Shown: positions 41,817 through 51,070, counted from the stretch's first letter. The stretch: 64,000 nucleotides of DNA from JAPKYZ01 sp033763835 (GCA_033763835.1 JANRJS010000012.1:37260-101259), one strand, 5' to 3'. Made by a program: numbers and translations. Notes: generated from the sequence alone by a model not told the origin.

Positions 41817-44702
41817 ATGCACAAGCTATTTCTGTCTCTCGCCGCCTTGTCCGCCGCGAATTCCGCGCTCGCGCAGAACATCGTTTTACGCGGCGCGGTG
41901 ACCGATCCCACGGGCGCGGCGATTCCTGGCGCGGCAATCACCCTGATGGCCCCCGGAGTTCCAACAAAAACCTCGGGAACCGACGAAGCCGGCCGGTATT
42001 CGATCCCCGGGCTCCAGTCGGGCAAATACACGTTTCGCGTCACCTCCACCGGATTCGCCAACTTCGAGCGCATCCTGAACCTCGGCGGCAACGCTCCGAT
42101 TCAGTTCGACGTGAAGATGATCCTCGCGAGCGAAAAGCAGGAGATCACGGTCACCGACACGATCCAAGTGGATCTCGATCCCTCGCGCAATGTCGGCGCG
42201 CTGGTCTTAAAGGCCGAGGATCTCGCGATGCTGTCCGACAATCCCGAAGATTTGCAGAGCGACCTGCAGGCGCTGGCCGGTCCGGCGGCGGGACCGAACG
42301 GCGGACAAATCTTCATCGACGGATTCTCGGGTGGGCGCATACCGCCTAAAGAATCGATTCGCGAAGTGCGTATCAACTCGAACCCCTTCTCCGCGGAGTA
42401 CGACCGCATTGGCTTCGGCCGGATCGAGATTTTCACCAAGCCCGGGTCGGACAAGTATCGCGGCCAAGCGTTCTTCAGCTTCGCCGACGCGGTCTTCAAC
42501 GCGCGCAATCCCTTTTCCACCATCCGGCCCGATTACCAGCAGAAGTTCTATGGCGGCAACATCTCCGGTCCGCTAGGCAAGAAAGCTTCGTTCTTCCTCG
42601 ACGCCGAGCGGCGCAACGTGGACGAGGCTTCGACCATCAACGCCACGATTCTGGACTCGTCGTTTCAGCCGACGCTGTTTTCGACCGCGATCGTCAATCC
42701 GCAAACGCGCAACTCGATCGGCACGCGGTTCGACTACGCGTTGAATGCCAACAACACGATTGTCGGGCGCTACTCTTTCTTGAATAGCGGGCAGGACAAC
42801 GCCGGCTTGGGGACGTTCACGCTGCCGTCGCGCGCCGCACAAACCTCGAACCACGATCACACGCTGCAACTCACCGAAACCGCGGTTCTCGGCGCGAAGG
42901 CGATCAACGAGACGCGCTTCCAATTCATCGGCCGCCGCAACGATCAGTCCGCCGACGCCTCTACCCCTTCGATCACCGTTCTCGACTCGTTCAATGGCGG
43001 TGGCGCGACCTATTCGAGCAACTACTCGAACGAGAACCGGTTCGAGATCGCCAATTCGACTTCGATCACTCACAAGGCGCACTTGATGAAAGTCGGCTTC
43101 CGTTTGCGCGCCGTCAAGCAGGACGATTTTTCGAACCAGGGCTACAACGGTTCCTACATTTTCGGTTCGCTACGCGCCTACCAACTGCAGGTGCAGGGCA
43201 TGGCGAACGGTCTGACCAACGAGCAAATTCGGGCGCAAGGCGGAGGTCCCAGCCAATTCACGTTAAGCGCGGGTTCGCCCAACATCGGCGTCACGCAGTG
43301 GGATGCCGGATTCTTCTTCACCGACGACTATCGCGTGAAGCAGAACCTCACCCTCAGCTATGGCCTGCGCTACGAAACGCAGACGAACATCAACGACTGG
43401 ACGAACTTCGCTCCGCGTGTCGGCTTAGCGTACGGTCTCGGCAAGACGGGAGCGTTCGGACGACCGATGACGGTGTTGCGTCTGGGATGGGGCATCTTCT
43501 ACGAACGGTTCGGCGAAGATCTCACCTTGATCGCGCGGCGGCTCGACGGCGTGGTCCAGCAACAGTTCGTTGTGCCGCAGCCGAACTTCTATCCCACCGT
43601 TCCGACGCCCGAATCGTTAAATGCGAACCGGCAAGCGCAGGCGATCCGTCTGGTGGATCAAAATCTGCGAGCGCCGGCGCTGTACCAAACCGCCGTCGGC
43701 ATCGAGCGCCAGTTGCCGAAGAACATCTCGCTCGCGATCAACTACACGAATTCGCGTGGCGTTCACAACACACGCTCCCGCAACATCAACGCGCCGCTTC
43801 CTAACGGGTCGTTCCCCTACGGTCAAGCGGCGGGCAACTTGTACCTCTACGAATCGACGGGCGAGTTCAAGCAGAACCAACTCATCGTCAGTTCTTCGGC
43901 GCGGCTCGGGATGAAGTTCATGTTAGTCGGCTTCTATATGCTGAATCACGCGCGCGGCAATTACGACGGCTCGAACGGTTTTCCAGCAAACCAGTACGAC
44001 CTTTCGTCGGAGTGGGGCCGGACGATGTTCGACCAACGCCACCGGGCCTTGATTGGCGGCAACGTCAACCTGCCGTGGGGTGTGTCGCTAAGTCCGTTCA
44101 TGATGGCGAATTCGGGCGGGCCGTACAACATCACAACCGGCCGCGACCAGAACGGCGACGCACAGTTCACCGACCGTCCTTCGCTGGCGAGCGGTCCGGG
44201 ACCCGGGATTGTGCAAGCGCCTTGGGGGCAATATTTCAACACCAACCCGGCGGCGGGCGAAGCGATCATCGCGCGCAACTACGGACAGGCCCCAGGGTCG
44301 TTCAACTTGAATCTCGGAGTGCGCAAGACTTGGTCGTTCGGTAAATCGCCGGAGCGCTCGGCGGACGGCATGCCCGAGGGTCCGCGAATGTTCGGCGGCA
44401 TGTCGGGGCCCCCTCCGGGCGGCGGTGGGATGCGCGGCGGCGGAGGTCCGGGCGGTGGCGGCCCCGGCGGCGGAGGCCCCCCCGGAATGATGGGTGGCGC
44501 GGCGGCGGGCAAGCGATTCGGCTTAACGCTCTCCGTGCAGGCGCGCAATATCCTGAACGTGGTGAATCTCGGTTCGCCGATCGGAACGCTAACCTCTCCG
44601 CTCTTCGGCCAGTCGAATTCTCTGGCCGGCGGGTTTGGACCGATGGGCAGTAATTCCACCGCGAACCGCAGCCTGAACCTTCAGCTACGGTTTAGCTTCT
44701 AA
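41817..44702 (+). CDS. TonB-dependent receptor with carboxypeptidase-regulatory N-terminal domain
   Basis: 961 residues from ATG 41817 with GGAAGGAAACC upstream. Signal peptide (LFLSLAALSAANSALAQ), then a carboxypeptidase-regulatory-like domain (residues about 22-105: LRGAVTDPTGAAIPGAAITL, GRYSIPGLQSGKYTFRVT). A plug-like region (about 125-220) precedes a large barrel of amphipathic strands, with a terminal Phe (LNLQLRFSF) as outer-membrane signal. This is the common acidobacterial 'oar-like' receptor form. Near the C-terminus a Gly/Met/Pro tract (residues about 858-898) interrupts the barrel. Substrate unknown; it probably imports a siderophore or polymer fragment with TonB energy. Confidence 0.92.
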   Translation: MHKLFLSLAALSAANSALAQNIVLRGAVTDPTGAAIPGAAITLMAPGVPTKTSGTDEAGRYSIPGLQSGKYTFRVTSTGFANFERILNLGGNAPIQFDVKMILASEKQEITVTDTIQVDLDPSRNVGALVLKAEDLAMLSDNPEDLQSDLQALAGPAAGPNGGQIFIDGFSGGRIPPKESIREVRINSNPFSAEYDRIGFGRIEIFTKPGSDKYRGQAFFSFADAVFNARNPFSTIRPDYQQKFYGGNISGPLGKKASFFLDAERRNVDEASTINATILDSSFQPTLFSTAIVNPQTRNSIGTRFDYALNANNTIVGRYSFLNSGQDNAGLGTFTLPSRAAQTSNHDHTLQLTETAVLGAKAINETRFQFIGRRNDQSADASTPSITVLDSFNGGGATYSSNYSNENRFEIANSTSITHKAHLMKVGFRLRAVKQDDFSNQGYNGSYIFGSLRAYQLQVQGMANGLTNEQIRAQGGGPSQFTLSAGSPNIGVTQWDAGFFFTDDYRVKQNLTLSYGLRYETQTNINDWTNFAPRVGLAYGLGKTGAFGRPMTVLRLGWGIFYERFGEDLTLIARRLDGVVQQQFVVPQPNFYPTVPTPESLNANRQAQAIRLVDQNLRAPALYQTAVGIERQLPKNISLAINYTNSRGVHNTRSRNINAPLPNGSFPYGQAAGNLYLYESTGEFKQNQLIVSSSARLGMKFMLVGFYMLNHARGNYDGSNGFPANQYDLSSEWGRTMFDQRHRALIGGNVNLPWGVSLSPFMMANSGGPYNITTGRDQNGDAQFTDRPSLASGPGPGIVQAPWGQYFNTNPAAGEAIIARNYGQAPGSFNLNLGVRKTWSFGKSPERSADGMPEGPRMFGGMSGPPPGGGGMRGGGGPGGGGPGGGGPPGMMGGAAAGKRFGLTLSVQARNILNVVNLGSPIGTLTSPLFGQSNSLAGGFGPMGSNSTANRSLNLQLRFSF
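44389..44512 (+). repeat. Gly/Met/Pro-rich tract in the TonB receptor
   Basis: About 41 codons reading MFGGMSGPPPGGGGMRGG, GGPGGGGPGGGGPPGMMGG. It lies just before the last barrel strands. Composition matches the tract in the preceding gene (41399-41553). Confidence 0.8.
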
Positions 44703-44728
44703 GGCTCGCAACTCGCGACACGTTTGGC

Positions 44729-44760
44729 GGACGGCGGAAGGCTAATCCTTCTTGCCGTCC
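44729..44760. terminator. Bidirectional hairpin terminator between the TonB receptor and the convergent LEA-like gene
   Basis: GGACGGC (44729-44735) pairs with GCCGTCC (44754-44760), and GAAGG with CCTTC inside it, giving about 12 base pairs with a small loop. The minus-strand gene's stop lies within the hairpin. A weak T-run (GTTCCTTTA) follows on the plus side. Location between two convergent genes supports a terminator acting in both directions. Confidence 0.6.
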
Positions 44761-45089
44761 GTTCCTTTATCGACGGCCTTCGCGCCCTTGTTTACGAGGT
44801 CTCTTGTGCCGTAACCGATGAATTTTCCGGCTCTCGCGATGCCTCTGCCGGTGGCCTTCGTCGCGTCGACCGTCGCGTCTTTCGTAACTTCGGCGGCCTT
44901 TACCGTACCGTCTTTTGTCGCGACGGCGGCGGTCTTGGTCGCTTTCCCGGTGGCGGTTCCGGTTCTTACGACCATCGTTTTCGCAGCGCTTCCCGCTTCC
45001 TGGATATCGTCGCCGGCCGACGACTTTCGTTTGTCCGCTCCCGGAAGAAGCCCCGCAAGAAGGACGGCGATCGAAAGAGATCGAAACAT
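44742..45089 (-). CDS. Small exported LEA-like Ala/Lys/Thr-repeat protein
   Basis: 115 residues. Signal peptide (MFRSLSIAVLLAGLLPG) followed by about 75 residues of imperfect 8-11-residue amphipathic repeats (TGTATGKATKTAAVATKDGT, VKAAEVTKDATVDATKATGR) rich in Ala, Lys, Thr and Asp. The texture resembles late-embryogenesis-abundant (LEA) proteins, which protect proteins or membranes under drying, but no named motif is present. The stop sits inside the convergent terminator hairpin. AsmA gene starts on the same strand 17 bases upstream by end. Confidence 0.6.
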   Translation of the reverse strand: MFRSLSIAVLLAGLLPGADKRKSSAGDDIQEAGSAAKTMVVRTGTATGKATKTAAVATKDGTVKAAEVTKDATVDATKATGRGIARAGKFIGYGTRDLVNKGAKAVDKGTDGKKD

Positions 45090-45106
45090 AATTCTCCCTT
45101 TACGTT

Positions 45107-46762
45107 TTAATTCTTCTTGTTCCCGAAGAACGATTTCAGGATACCTTGCGCGGCGCTTTTCGCGGCGTTGGCCGCCACACTCTTGATTTCCGGCCGCACC
45201 TGCGGCTGATCGAGAGTGCCTGCGATCGTCACTGGTACTCGAAGATCGTCGCCCAAGATTCCACCGGTCCGCGCCTTCAGCGCCTGCGCGGTGTTCCCCG
45301 TGATCGTCGAATCGAGCCGGAAATTCAGCGCTTTCGCGAACGTCACCGTTCCCCGCCCGCCGATTTTCAGACCCGGCCCGGTCACCGAGATCCCGTTCAT
45401 CGCCACGGCCTGGTTCGCGATTTCGAACGCAGTGGAGAACTGGGCGAACTCACCGTTCGCCTGCGGCGCCGCGCCGCCACCCGCCAACGCGCGCTCAATG
45501 GAAGCGAGCACGCTCAACAATTGGAATCTTCCGTTGTCCACCGTCAAGCGCCCGCGCCCCGTGAGCGAGCGTTGCAACTGCGCGGCGTTCTCGCCCGCGA
45601 AATTCAGCGCGAACTCCGGGATGGCGAGCGTTCCGTAAACCTTGCCCGGCGAGCCCGCGAAGCTGGTCATCATCTGATCGACATCGACATCGCGAATCGC
45701 GCCCGAAATTCCGCCCGCGAGCCGGACCGCTTTTCTCGTCGCCCGAAGATCGCCGTTCCAGCGGCCTTTTCCCAGTTGGAGCGACGCTTTTTCGCTGCGC
45801 AACTCGAGTTCTTCCCCCGAGAGCGGTTTGACGGCGCGAATCGAGAGCGGCGCGGTTCCTGCGAGAGTCAGCCGATTTTTATCGCCGGGATTGCCGATCA
45901 AGAGCGAAGTCAGTTTCACCTCGCCCGCAGCGTTTAGAACGCCTTCGAGATCGCCTTTCGGCGCAAGAGTCAGCGATACGCGGGACGCGGCCCCAGGGTC
46001 GGCGACCAGTTCTCCCAGCGTGCGCTCGCGCACATTCTTGGGAAGCTCCGCAAGCGCCAGTTCCAGGTTCGCCGTTACGTCAACCGGCAGCGATGTACCG
46101 CCGAAAGGACCGATCGCGCCTTTCGCCGTCACGATCGAATTAGGGCTATCGAACAACTTCGCGCCGAGTTCGACGACACTCGCTTTTCCCGCTTCGAGAC
46201 CCGAGAGACGGAACGCGAGATCGCGGAAAGTTTTGTCGCCGCCAACCGTCACCGTTCCGCCGAGGATCGCAATCTCGCCAACGGCGAACTCGGTCGCGTT
46301 ACCCGATGCGGATACCGCGGGCGTGGCGGAGGCGCTTTGCTTTGCGCTCATCTTCTCGACCAGTGCGTCGAGGTTAGTCTTGCCCGCGGCATTGGACTCG
46401 ATAGCGACACGAGGACTTTCGATCGTCATCGAAGTCAGCGCCACGCGCCGGTTCAGAGCCGCCGAAAAATCGAGCAGGGCGGAAACGCGATCCGCTTCGA
46501 GAAGATTCGACTTCGCGAATCCGGGCGGATTCGCGACGGCCAAACCCGCCATGGAAACCGCCGGCTTCAGCCGCAGCAGCGATCCCATATCCACGCCAAG
46601 ATCGCGGATGGAAACGGAGGTTCCTAAGCGCTCGCCGGCTTCGGCCAGCATGCGCTCCTTGACGGAACCCGTGAGCGCCGAGTCGATCAGCCAATAGCCG
46701 CCGCCTACGAGCGCCAGCACCAGAACAAAAACAATGATCGCGCCGATCTTGAGAAGCTTCAC
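45107..46762 (-). CDS. AsmA-family protein
   Basis: 551 residues from GTG 46762. One N-terminal membrane helix (IGAIIVFVLVLALVGGGYWL), then the AsmA signature region (ERLGTSVSIRDLGVDMGSLL, VSMAGLAVANPPGFAKSN) and long beta-rich repeats. The C-terminal AsmA_2-like part (GRGRLTVDNGRFQLL, ISVTGPGLKIGGRGTVTFAK, VPVTIAGTLDQPQVRPEIKS) is intact. AsmA proteins are anchored in the inner membrane and bridge towards the outer membrane; several are linked to lipid transport or outer-membrane assembly. It ends 17 bases before the small LEA-like gene's start on the same strand. Confidence 0.88.
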   Translation of the reverse strand: MKLLKIGAIIVFVLVLALVGGGYWLIDSALTGSVKERMLAEAGERLGTSVSIRDLGVDMGSLLRLKPAVSMAGLAVANPPGFAKSNLLEADRVSALLDFSAALNRRVALTSMTIESPRVAIESNAAGKTNLDALVEKMSAKQSASATPAVSASGNATEFAVGEIAILGGTVTVGGDKTFRDLAFRLSGLEAGKASVVELGAKLFDSPNSIVTAKGAIGPFGGTSLPVDVTANLELALAELPKNVRERTLGELVADPGAASRVSLTLAPKGDLEGVLNAAGEVKLTSLLIGNPGDKNRLTLAGTAPLSIRAVKPLSGEELELRSEKASLQLGKGRWNGDLRATRKAVRLAGGISGAIRDVDVDQMMTSFAGSPGKVYGTLAIPEFALNFAGENAAQLQRSLTGRGRLTVDNGRFQLLSVLASIERALAGGGAAPQANGEFAQFSTAFEIANQAVAMNGISVTGPGLKIGGRGTVTFAKALNFRLDSTITGNTAQALKARTGGILGDDLRVPVTIAGTLDQPQVRPEIKSVAANAAKSAAQGILKSFFGNKKN

Positions 46763-46777
46763 CTCTCGACCATAGCG

Positions 46778-47506
46778 CTATCGAACGCTGACGGCCACCG
46801 GTTGGCGTTCCAGGCGCTCCCGCAGATCGTCGAGTTTGCGGCGCATCGTGGAAAGCGTGTGTCCCGCGATGAAAGGCCGCAGCCAACCGCCGAGAACTCC
46901 GGCGACCGTGCGGTTAATGTAGGTGACGCGAGAGCCCACGGCGTCGTCCTCGATGACAGTCAAGCCGAGCGAGGCGTCTACGAATCCCGAGGCGTAGACC
47001 TGCTTGGTCGCAATCAGCGTGATGCCGGGCTGTCGGGGCCGGTATACCACTGCGTGCGTGATGGTCGAAATCGTCTTCGGTCCCAATCGCTCCCGCGACC
47101 AGTAGAGGAAGTCTTCCTCAGTGTCCAGTGGTTGCGAAGGATAAGCGGTCAGGAAGCGTTGCAGTTCGGGCGCGACCTCAACCAACCGCTCGGATCGACC
47201 GGCCAAGCCTTCGAAGGCGGCGTTCGCGCGGCCCTCGCGCCGATAACGGCGGGCGGCATCCAGCATTCTGGCGCGGTCCGACTCGGGCACTTGATTCAAG
47301 TCGGCGAGTTGCGGAGTAACGCCAAAGCGCCCCACCGCCGGAACCTCGGCGCAGCGCTTTAGTGTCTCGATATGCCGGAACGCTTCGACGATCTCGGAAG
47401 ATTTCACGCGGACCCGGATTTCTCCGGCGACCGCGATTTCGTTGCGGGCCGACGGCAACACCCAGGCGTCGGCGGCCATCAGCGGGAGTATGGCGAGCGC
47501 AATCAT
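46778..47506 (-). CDS. Exported protein of unknown function
   Basis: 242 residues, ATG 47506. A short hydrophobic N-terminus (MIALAILPLMAADAWVLPSA) looks like a signal peptide. The body is mixed alpha/beta: conserved-looking parts are VAGEIRVRVKSSEIVEAF, SQPLDTEEDFLYWSRERLGP and VYASGFVDASLGLTVIEDD. The last helix is basic and amphipathic (MRRKLDDLRERLERQ). I do not recognise the family; it could be a periplasmic START-like lipid-binding domain given strand order, but that is weak. It precedes the AsmA gene by 15 bases, so cotranscription is likely. Confidence 0.6.
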   Translation of the reverse strand: MIALAILPLMAADAWVLPSARNEIAVAGEIRVRVKSSEIVEAFRHIETLKRCAEVPAVGRFGVTPQLADLNQVPESDRARMLDAARRYRREGRANAAFEGLAGRSERLVEVAPELQRFLTAYPSQPLDTEEDFLYWSRERLGPKTISTITHAVVYRPRQPGITLIATKQVYASGFVDASLGLTVIEDDAVGSRVTYINRTVAGVLGGWLRPFIAGHTLSTMRRKLDDLRERLERQPVAVSVR

Positions 47507-47587
47507 CCAACCCGAGTATCGGCGGCTTGCGTTTCAGAACGTTTGCAAGCCGGAAACGAAAAAAACAATTCTTTAAGAAATGTTTGA

Positions 47588-49321
47588 TTAAAGGCGCGGT
47601 TTGGGCGGTTTCACGGGCTGCCAAGGCCATACACCGGTCCGCTTGGCCGGACGGCGGAACACGCGGTCGCCCGCCGTGACGTACAACCAATCGAGTTTCG
47701 GTCCCGCGAAAACCACGTTCGAGAGCGATCCCGAATGCGGTTTGGACAGCACCGCCACCGTTCTCCCCGGTTGGTCGAGCACTTGCAATCCGAGCCGCGT
47801 GGCGACGTAGAGATATCCCTCGCTATCGACAGTCATACCGTCGGCGGAGGTCTGCGAAGTCTCGTCGATCGTTTCCAATCGCCCGAAGGCTTGTCCGTGA
47901 ACGAGCGATCCGTCGGCGGCGATCTGGTAGCTCCACACCATGCGCCCGCGAAAATCGGCGACCATCAGCAGCGTCTGGTCCGTGGACGCGATGACGCCGT
48001 TCGGAAACTCGATGCCCTCGGCGACGGTGCGAAGGTTACCGCGCTCGTCGATGAGCATGACTTTCTTGTTTGGCGGATCGGTGAAATAGACGCGGCCGTT
48101 AGCGAGCACGGCGAGATCGTTCGACGTGACGTTTTCGGCGAGCACTTTCTCCGAACCGTCGAGACCGTAGCTAACGATGCGTTTCTTGCCGTTCTGGCAC
48201 GCATACAAACGGCCGTCCGCGCCGAACATCATTCCATTCGCACGGCCCGATCCATCGACGAAAACGCTTACCTTGCCGTCGAGCGCGATGTGGTGAATCT
48301 TGTCGCCGGGAACGTCCGTGAAGTAGACGCTGCCGTCTTTGGCGACCGCCGGACCTTCGGTGAATTTGTGACCGCTCGATACCTGTTCCCAATCTTTCGA
48401 AAGGTCGGCGATTTCGCTCACGAAGAAACGGTCCGCGCCCGGCTTGCCTTTCGGTTTCGCAATTGGCGTCCCGTGCCCGCGCCATACCCATTTAACGGCT
48501 TCTGGGAACAGTGGACCGCCGTGCCGCATGTTGTGACCTTCGGTGCCCTTCACGAACGTAACTTCATAACCCGCATAATCGAGCGCCGAATATAAGTCCT
48601 GGTTCGCCATCCACCAATCGCCCGCGTACAAGTTGTTGTCGCGCGAACCGTCCTGCATCCAAATGCGCAACGGACGAGGTTCGCACTTGCGGACGAGCGA
48701 AGAGAACTGGTTGCCGCCGCGCAAATTCACGTAGCTGCCGATGAAGCTCACCACGCGGCGGAATTGATCGGGCCGATGCCAAGCGGCGGTGAGCGCGGCA
48801 ATGGCACCGGAGCTTTGTCCGCCGATGGCGCGATCGTTCGGATCGTTCGAGAGGTTGTAGCTCTTGGCGACTTCGGGAATCAGTTCGGTAATCAGGAACT
48901 GCGCATAACGGTCGGTTGTCGCGTCGTACTCGAAGCTGCGGTTGTAGCGGCCTTCCGCGTTCGGGTTCGCGGCGGGCACCACCCCCGGCGACACCATCAA
49001 AGCGATGGTCACAGGCATTTCCCGTTTGTGAATCAGGTTGTCGAAGACGACCGGCAATCGCAGCGCGCCCTTCTCATCCTGGTAGCCTTGGCCGTCCTGC
49101 AACACCATCAGGCAGGCCGGTTTCGCGGCGTCGTACTGCGCTGGCACGTAAATCCAGTAGTCGCGCACCGTGCCAGGGTAGACCTTCGAGTCGCTCCACG
49201 TGTGCTGTGTGACCTTGCCGCGCGGACCGGTCGTTTGACGTTCCGAATCGGCGGTGTAGGAGTAAGTGTCCTGCGCCGCGGCGGCGGCGGGCACGAGAGA
49301 GAGAACGCTACGTCGAGTCAC
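47588..49321 (-). CDS. Exported esterase fused to SMP-30/gluconolactonase beta propeller
   Basis: 577 residues from GTG 49321, which gives a signal peptide MTRRSVLSLVPAAAAAQ with a twin-Arg-like start; TTG 49339 is an alternative, and neither has a strong ribosome-binding site. Residues about 40-290 are an enterochelin/feruloyl-esterase-like alpha/beta hydrolase (VPAQYDAAKPACLMVLQDGQ, nucleophile region AIGGQSSGAIAAL, histidine region GTEGHNMRHGG). Residues about 310-565 are an SMP-30-like propeller (HKFTEGPAVAKDGSVYFTDV, ADGRLYACQNGKKRI, EGIEFPNGVIAS, ADGMTVDSEGYLYVAT). Periplasmic hydrolysis of a plant-type ester and lactone is a plausible joint role. Confidence 0.87.
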   Translation of the reverse strand: MTRRSVLSLVPAAAAAQDTYSYTADSERQTTGPRGKVTQHTWSDSKVYPGTVRDYWIYVPAQYDAAKPACLMVLQDGQGYQDEKGALRLPVVFDNLIHKREMPVTIALMVSPGVVPAANPNAEGRYNRSFEYDATTDRYAQFLITELIPEVAKSYNLSNDPNDRAIGGQSSGAIAALTAAWHRPDQFRRVVSFIGSYVNLRGGNQFSSLVRKCEPRPLRIWMQDGSRDNNLYAGDWWMANQDLYSALDYAGYEVTFVKGTEGHNMRHGGPLFPEAVKWVWRGHGTPIAKPKGKPGADRFFVSEIADLSKDWEQVSSGHKFTEGPAVAKDGSVYFTDVPGDKIHHIALDGKVSVFVDGSGRANGMMFGADGRLYACQNGKKRIVSYGLDGSEKVLAENVTSNDLAVLANGRVYFTDPPNKKVMLIDERGNLRTVAEGIEFPNGVIASTDQTLLMVADFRGRMVWSYQIAADGSLVHGQAFGRLETIDETSQTSADGMTVDSEGYLYVATRLGLQVLDQPGRTVAVLSKPHSGSLSNVVFAGPKLDWLYVTAGDRVFRRPAKRTGVWPWQPVKPPKPRL

Positions 49322-49346
49322 TCGCCGATGATATTCCAACCGCGCT

Positions 49347-50519
49347 TCAACGCGGGTGGAAAACGCGCGTCTCGAAGCTCGCGCGAACGATGGCGCGGAC
49401 CTCCTCGAGCGAAGAACACGCTTGCACCAAAATGTTTCCGGCGGCGGTGGCTTCTACCGGTCCGGCGACCACATCGCATCGGCAGGCGTCCGCGGTGAGT
49501 TGGTTCAACAATTCGTTGCGCGAGCCGCCACCGACGATATGGATGCGATCGATCGCCCGCTCGGTAAGCGCTTCGAGATCGCGCTTGGTCTCCGCGTAAG
49601 CGCTCGCGAGGCCGTCGAAGATCGTGCGAGCGGCCCGAGCGTCCTCGCCCACCGGCTCGGCGGCCATTTCCGTAAGTTGCGCGTAGGTGTATTCGCGGCC
49701 TTCGGAGGCACATTGGCGGCGTAGTTGTTGCAACGGCCACATGCCAGACAGATTCTTGAGCAGGCGAATCGTGCCGAACGCTCCGGCTTCGTTAGTGAAG
49801 TTGCGGCGCAGAACCTCGGGATTGATGAGAGGTTCCGGCAACTCGACACCCATTAGCGACCAGGTGCCGCTCGAAATGTAAGCCCAGTTCCCGCGCTCGG
49901 CCGGTACGGCGGCGACGGCGGATGCCGTGTCGTGCGATGCGGTAGGACCGTCGGCGATCGGCGGGAACAGCGTTCGCGGAAAGCCGAGCTTGTCGATCAC
50001 CGTCCACGCCCAATCGCCGGTGCGTGGGTTGTAAAGCTGCGAAGTAGAAGCGATGGTCCGCTCGCACGCGACGCGCCCGGTGCGCAGGTAGTGCAGATAG
50101 TCCGGGACGAAGAGCAACTTCGCCGCTCCTCGCAAATCGGTTCGCCAAAGCTGGTAGAGCGTGTTGATTTCAAGGAATTGGCAACCGGTCTCGGCGAAAA
50201 TCTCCTCGCGGGAGATGCGGACGAAAACCTCCGCAAACGCGCCTTGGGTACGCGGGTCGCGATAGTGGCGCGGAGGCCCAAGCGCAAGCCCGGACTCGTC
50301 GAGAAGGACGTAGTCACAGCCCCACGCGTCAATCGCCGAAACGTCTGGGGCGATCTCGCGGTCGAGACGCTCGATGTCCCAGTAGAGTCCGCCGTCGCGC
50401 TCAACGCCGCCGTTGGGGAAGCGGCGCAGTTCTTCCAGAGCGAGGCGGCCCGCATCGAGCGCGCCTCTCATAACCCGGCCGCTCTCGGCCCCCAGGTCCG
50501 CGGCAAGATACGTGATCAC
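49347..50519 (-). CDS. rhaB: Rhamnulokinase
   Basis: 390 residues from GTG 50519. FGGY-kinase features: LAADLGAESGRVMRG (first phosphate loop), AIDAWGCDYVLLDESG, HYRDPRTQGAF, FLEINTLYQLWR (rhamnulokinase-type), the SHDTASAV loop, YISSGTWSLMG, NITN-like NFTNEAGAFGTIRLLKN and HIVGGGSRNELLNQLTA. It phosphorylates L-rhamnulose. At 390 residues it is shorter than E. coli RhaB (about 490) by several small internal deletions, with catalytic parts present. The exported esterase-SMP30 gene follows 25 bases later, consistent with a plant-glycan use pathway, but no rhaA or rhaD is in the window. Confidence 0.88.
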   Translation of the reverse strand: MITYLAADLGAESGRVMRGALDAGRLALEELRRFPNGGVERDGGLYWDIERLDREIAPDVSAIDAWGCDYVLLDESGLALGPPRHYRDPRTQGAFAEVFVRISREEIFAETGCQFLEINTLYQLWRTDLRGAAKLLFVPDYLHYLRTGRVACERTIASTSQLYNPRTGDWAWTVIDKLGFPRTLFPPIADGPTASHDTASAVAAVPAERGNWAYISSGTWSLMGVELPEPLINPEVLRRNFTNEAGAFGTIRLLKNLSGMWPLQQLRRQCASEGREYTYAQLTEMAAEPVGEDARAARTIFDGLASAYAETKRDLEALTERAIDRIHIVGGGSRNELLNQLTADACRCDVVAGPVEATAAGNILVQACSSLEEVRAIVRASFETRVFHPR

Positions 50520-50524
50520 GCCGC

Positions 50525-51070
50525 CTAATCTACAACCTTCGGGATCACCACCACGATCAACGCTTCGTTGCCCTCCATACTGCCTTTGCCCACCACCGCT
50601 TTTTGCCCCTCCTTCACGTCGATATCGGTGTTGAAGCCGATATCGGCGAATTGGTAGGCGCCACCGTTGGCGGAGGTCTTGTACGGAACGCGAACGCCGG
50701 CGCGGAGGGCGTCTATTTTGATGATTCTGCCTCCCGGCTTGTCGACAACCTGAGCCAAGCCGAACCGGAACTGGTAGTACGTCTTGACGCCATCGACGCC
50801 TGGGAGCGGAGAAAAAGAACTCGCCTCCGCTCCCTTGCCCGAACGAGAGCGCAGCAGCAGCGTCTCCGCCACGCGAAATCCTTTGTAGGTGAACACGGCG
50901 CGCATCTGCTTTACAACCGAGTCGAGCGTCTCGGGCACCGGCTCGTTCTTCGCCGCGTCGGGCGAGGCCACTAGCATGTATACGGCGAACTCAAGGTTCG
51001 GCGATGCGGCCGCCGGCGCGGGTTCCTGTGCGGCTATCGCCGCGGCATACAAAAATGGTATGAACTTCAT
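50525..51070 (-). CDS. Secreted protein coupled to the membrane-anchored ECF sigma factor
   Basis: 181 residues from ATG 51070 with AAAGGAGA upstream; it overlaps the sigma factor stop as ATGA (51067-51070). Signal peptide MKFIPFLYAAAIAAQEPAPA, then a beta-rich domain (LEFAVYMLVASPDAAKNEPV, QMRAVFTYKGFRVAETLLLR, FADIGFNTDIDVKEGQKAVV) of unknown family. Position directly after a sigma factor suggests it is a periplasmic sensor or output of the regulon; no experiment supports this. Confidence 0.65.
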   Translation of the reverse strand: MKFIPFLYAAAIAAQEPAPAAASPNLEFAVYMLVASPDAAKNEPVPETLDSVVKQMRAVFTYKGFRVAETLLLRSRSGKGAEASSFSPLPGVDGVKTYYQFRFGLAQVVDKPGGRIIKIDALRAGVRVPYKTSANGGAYQFADIGFNTDIDVKEGQKAVVGKGSMEGNEALIVVVIPKVVD

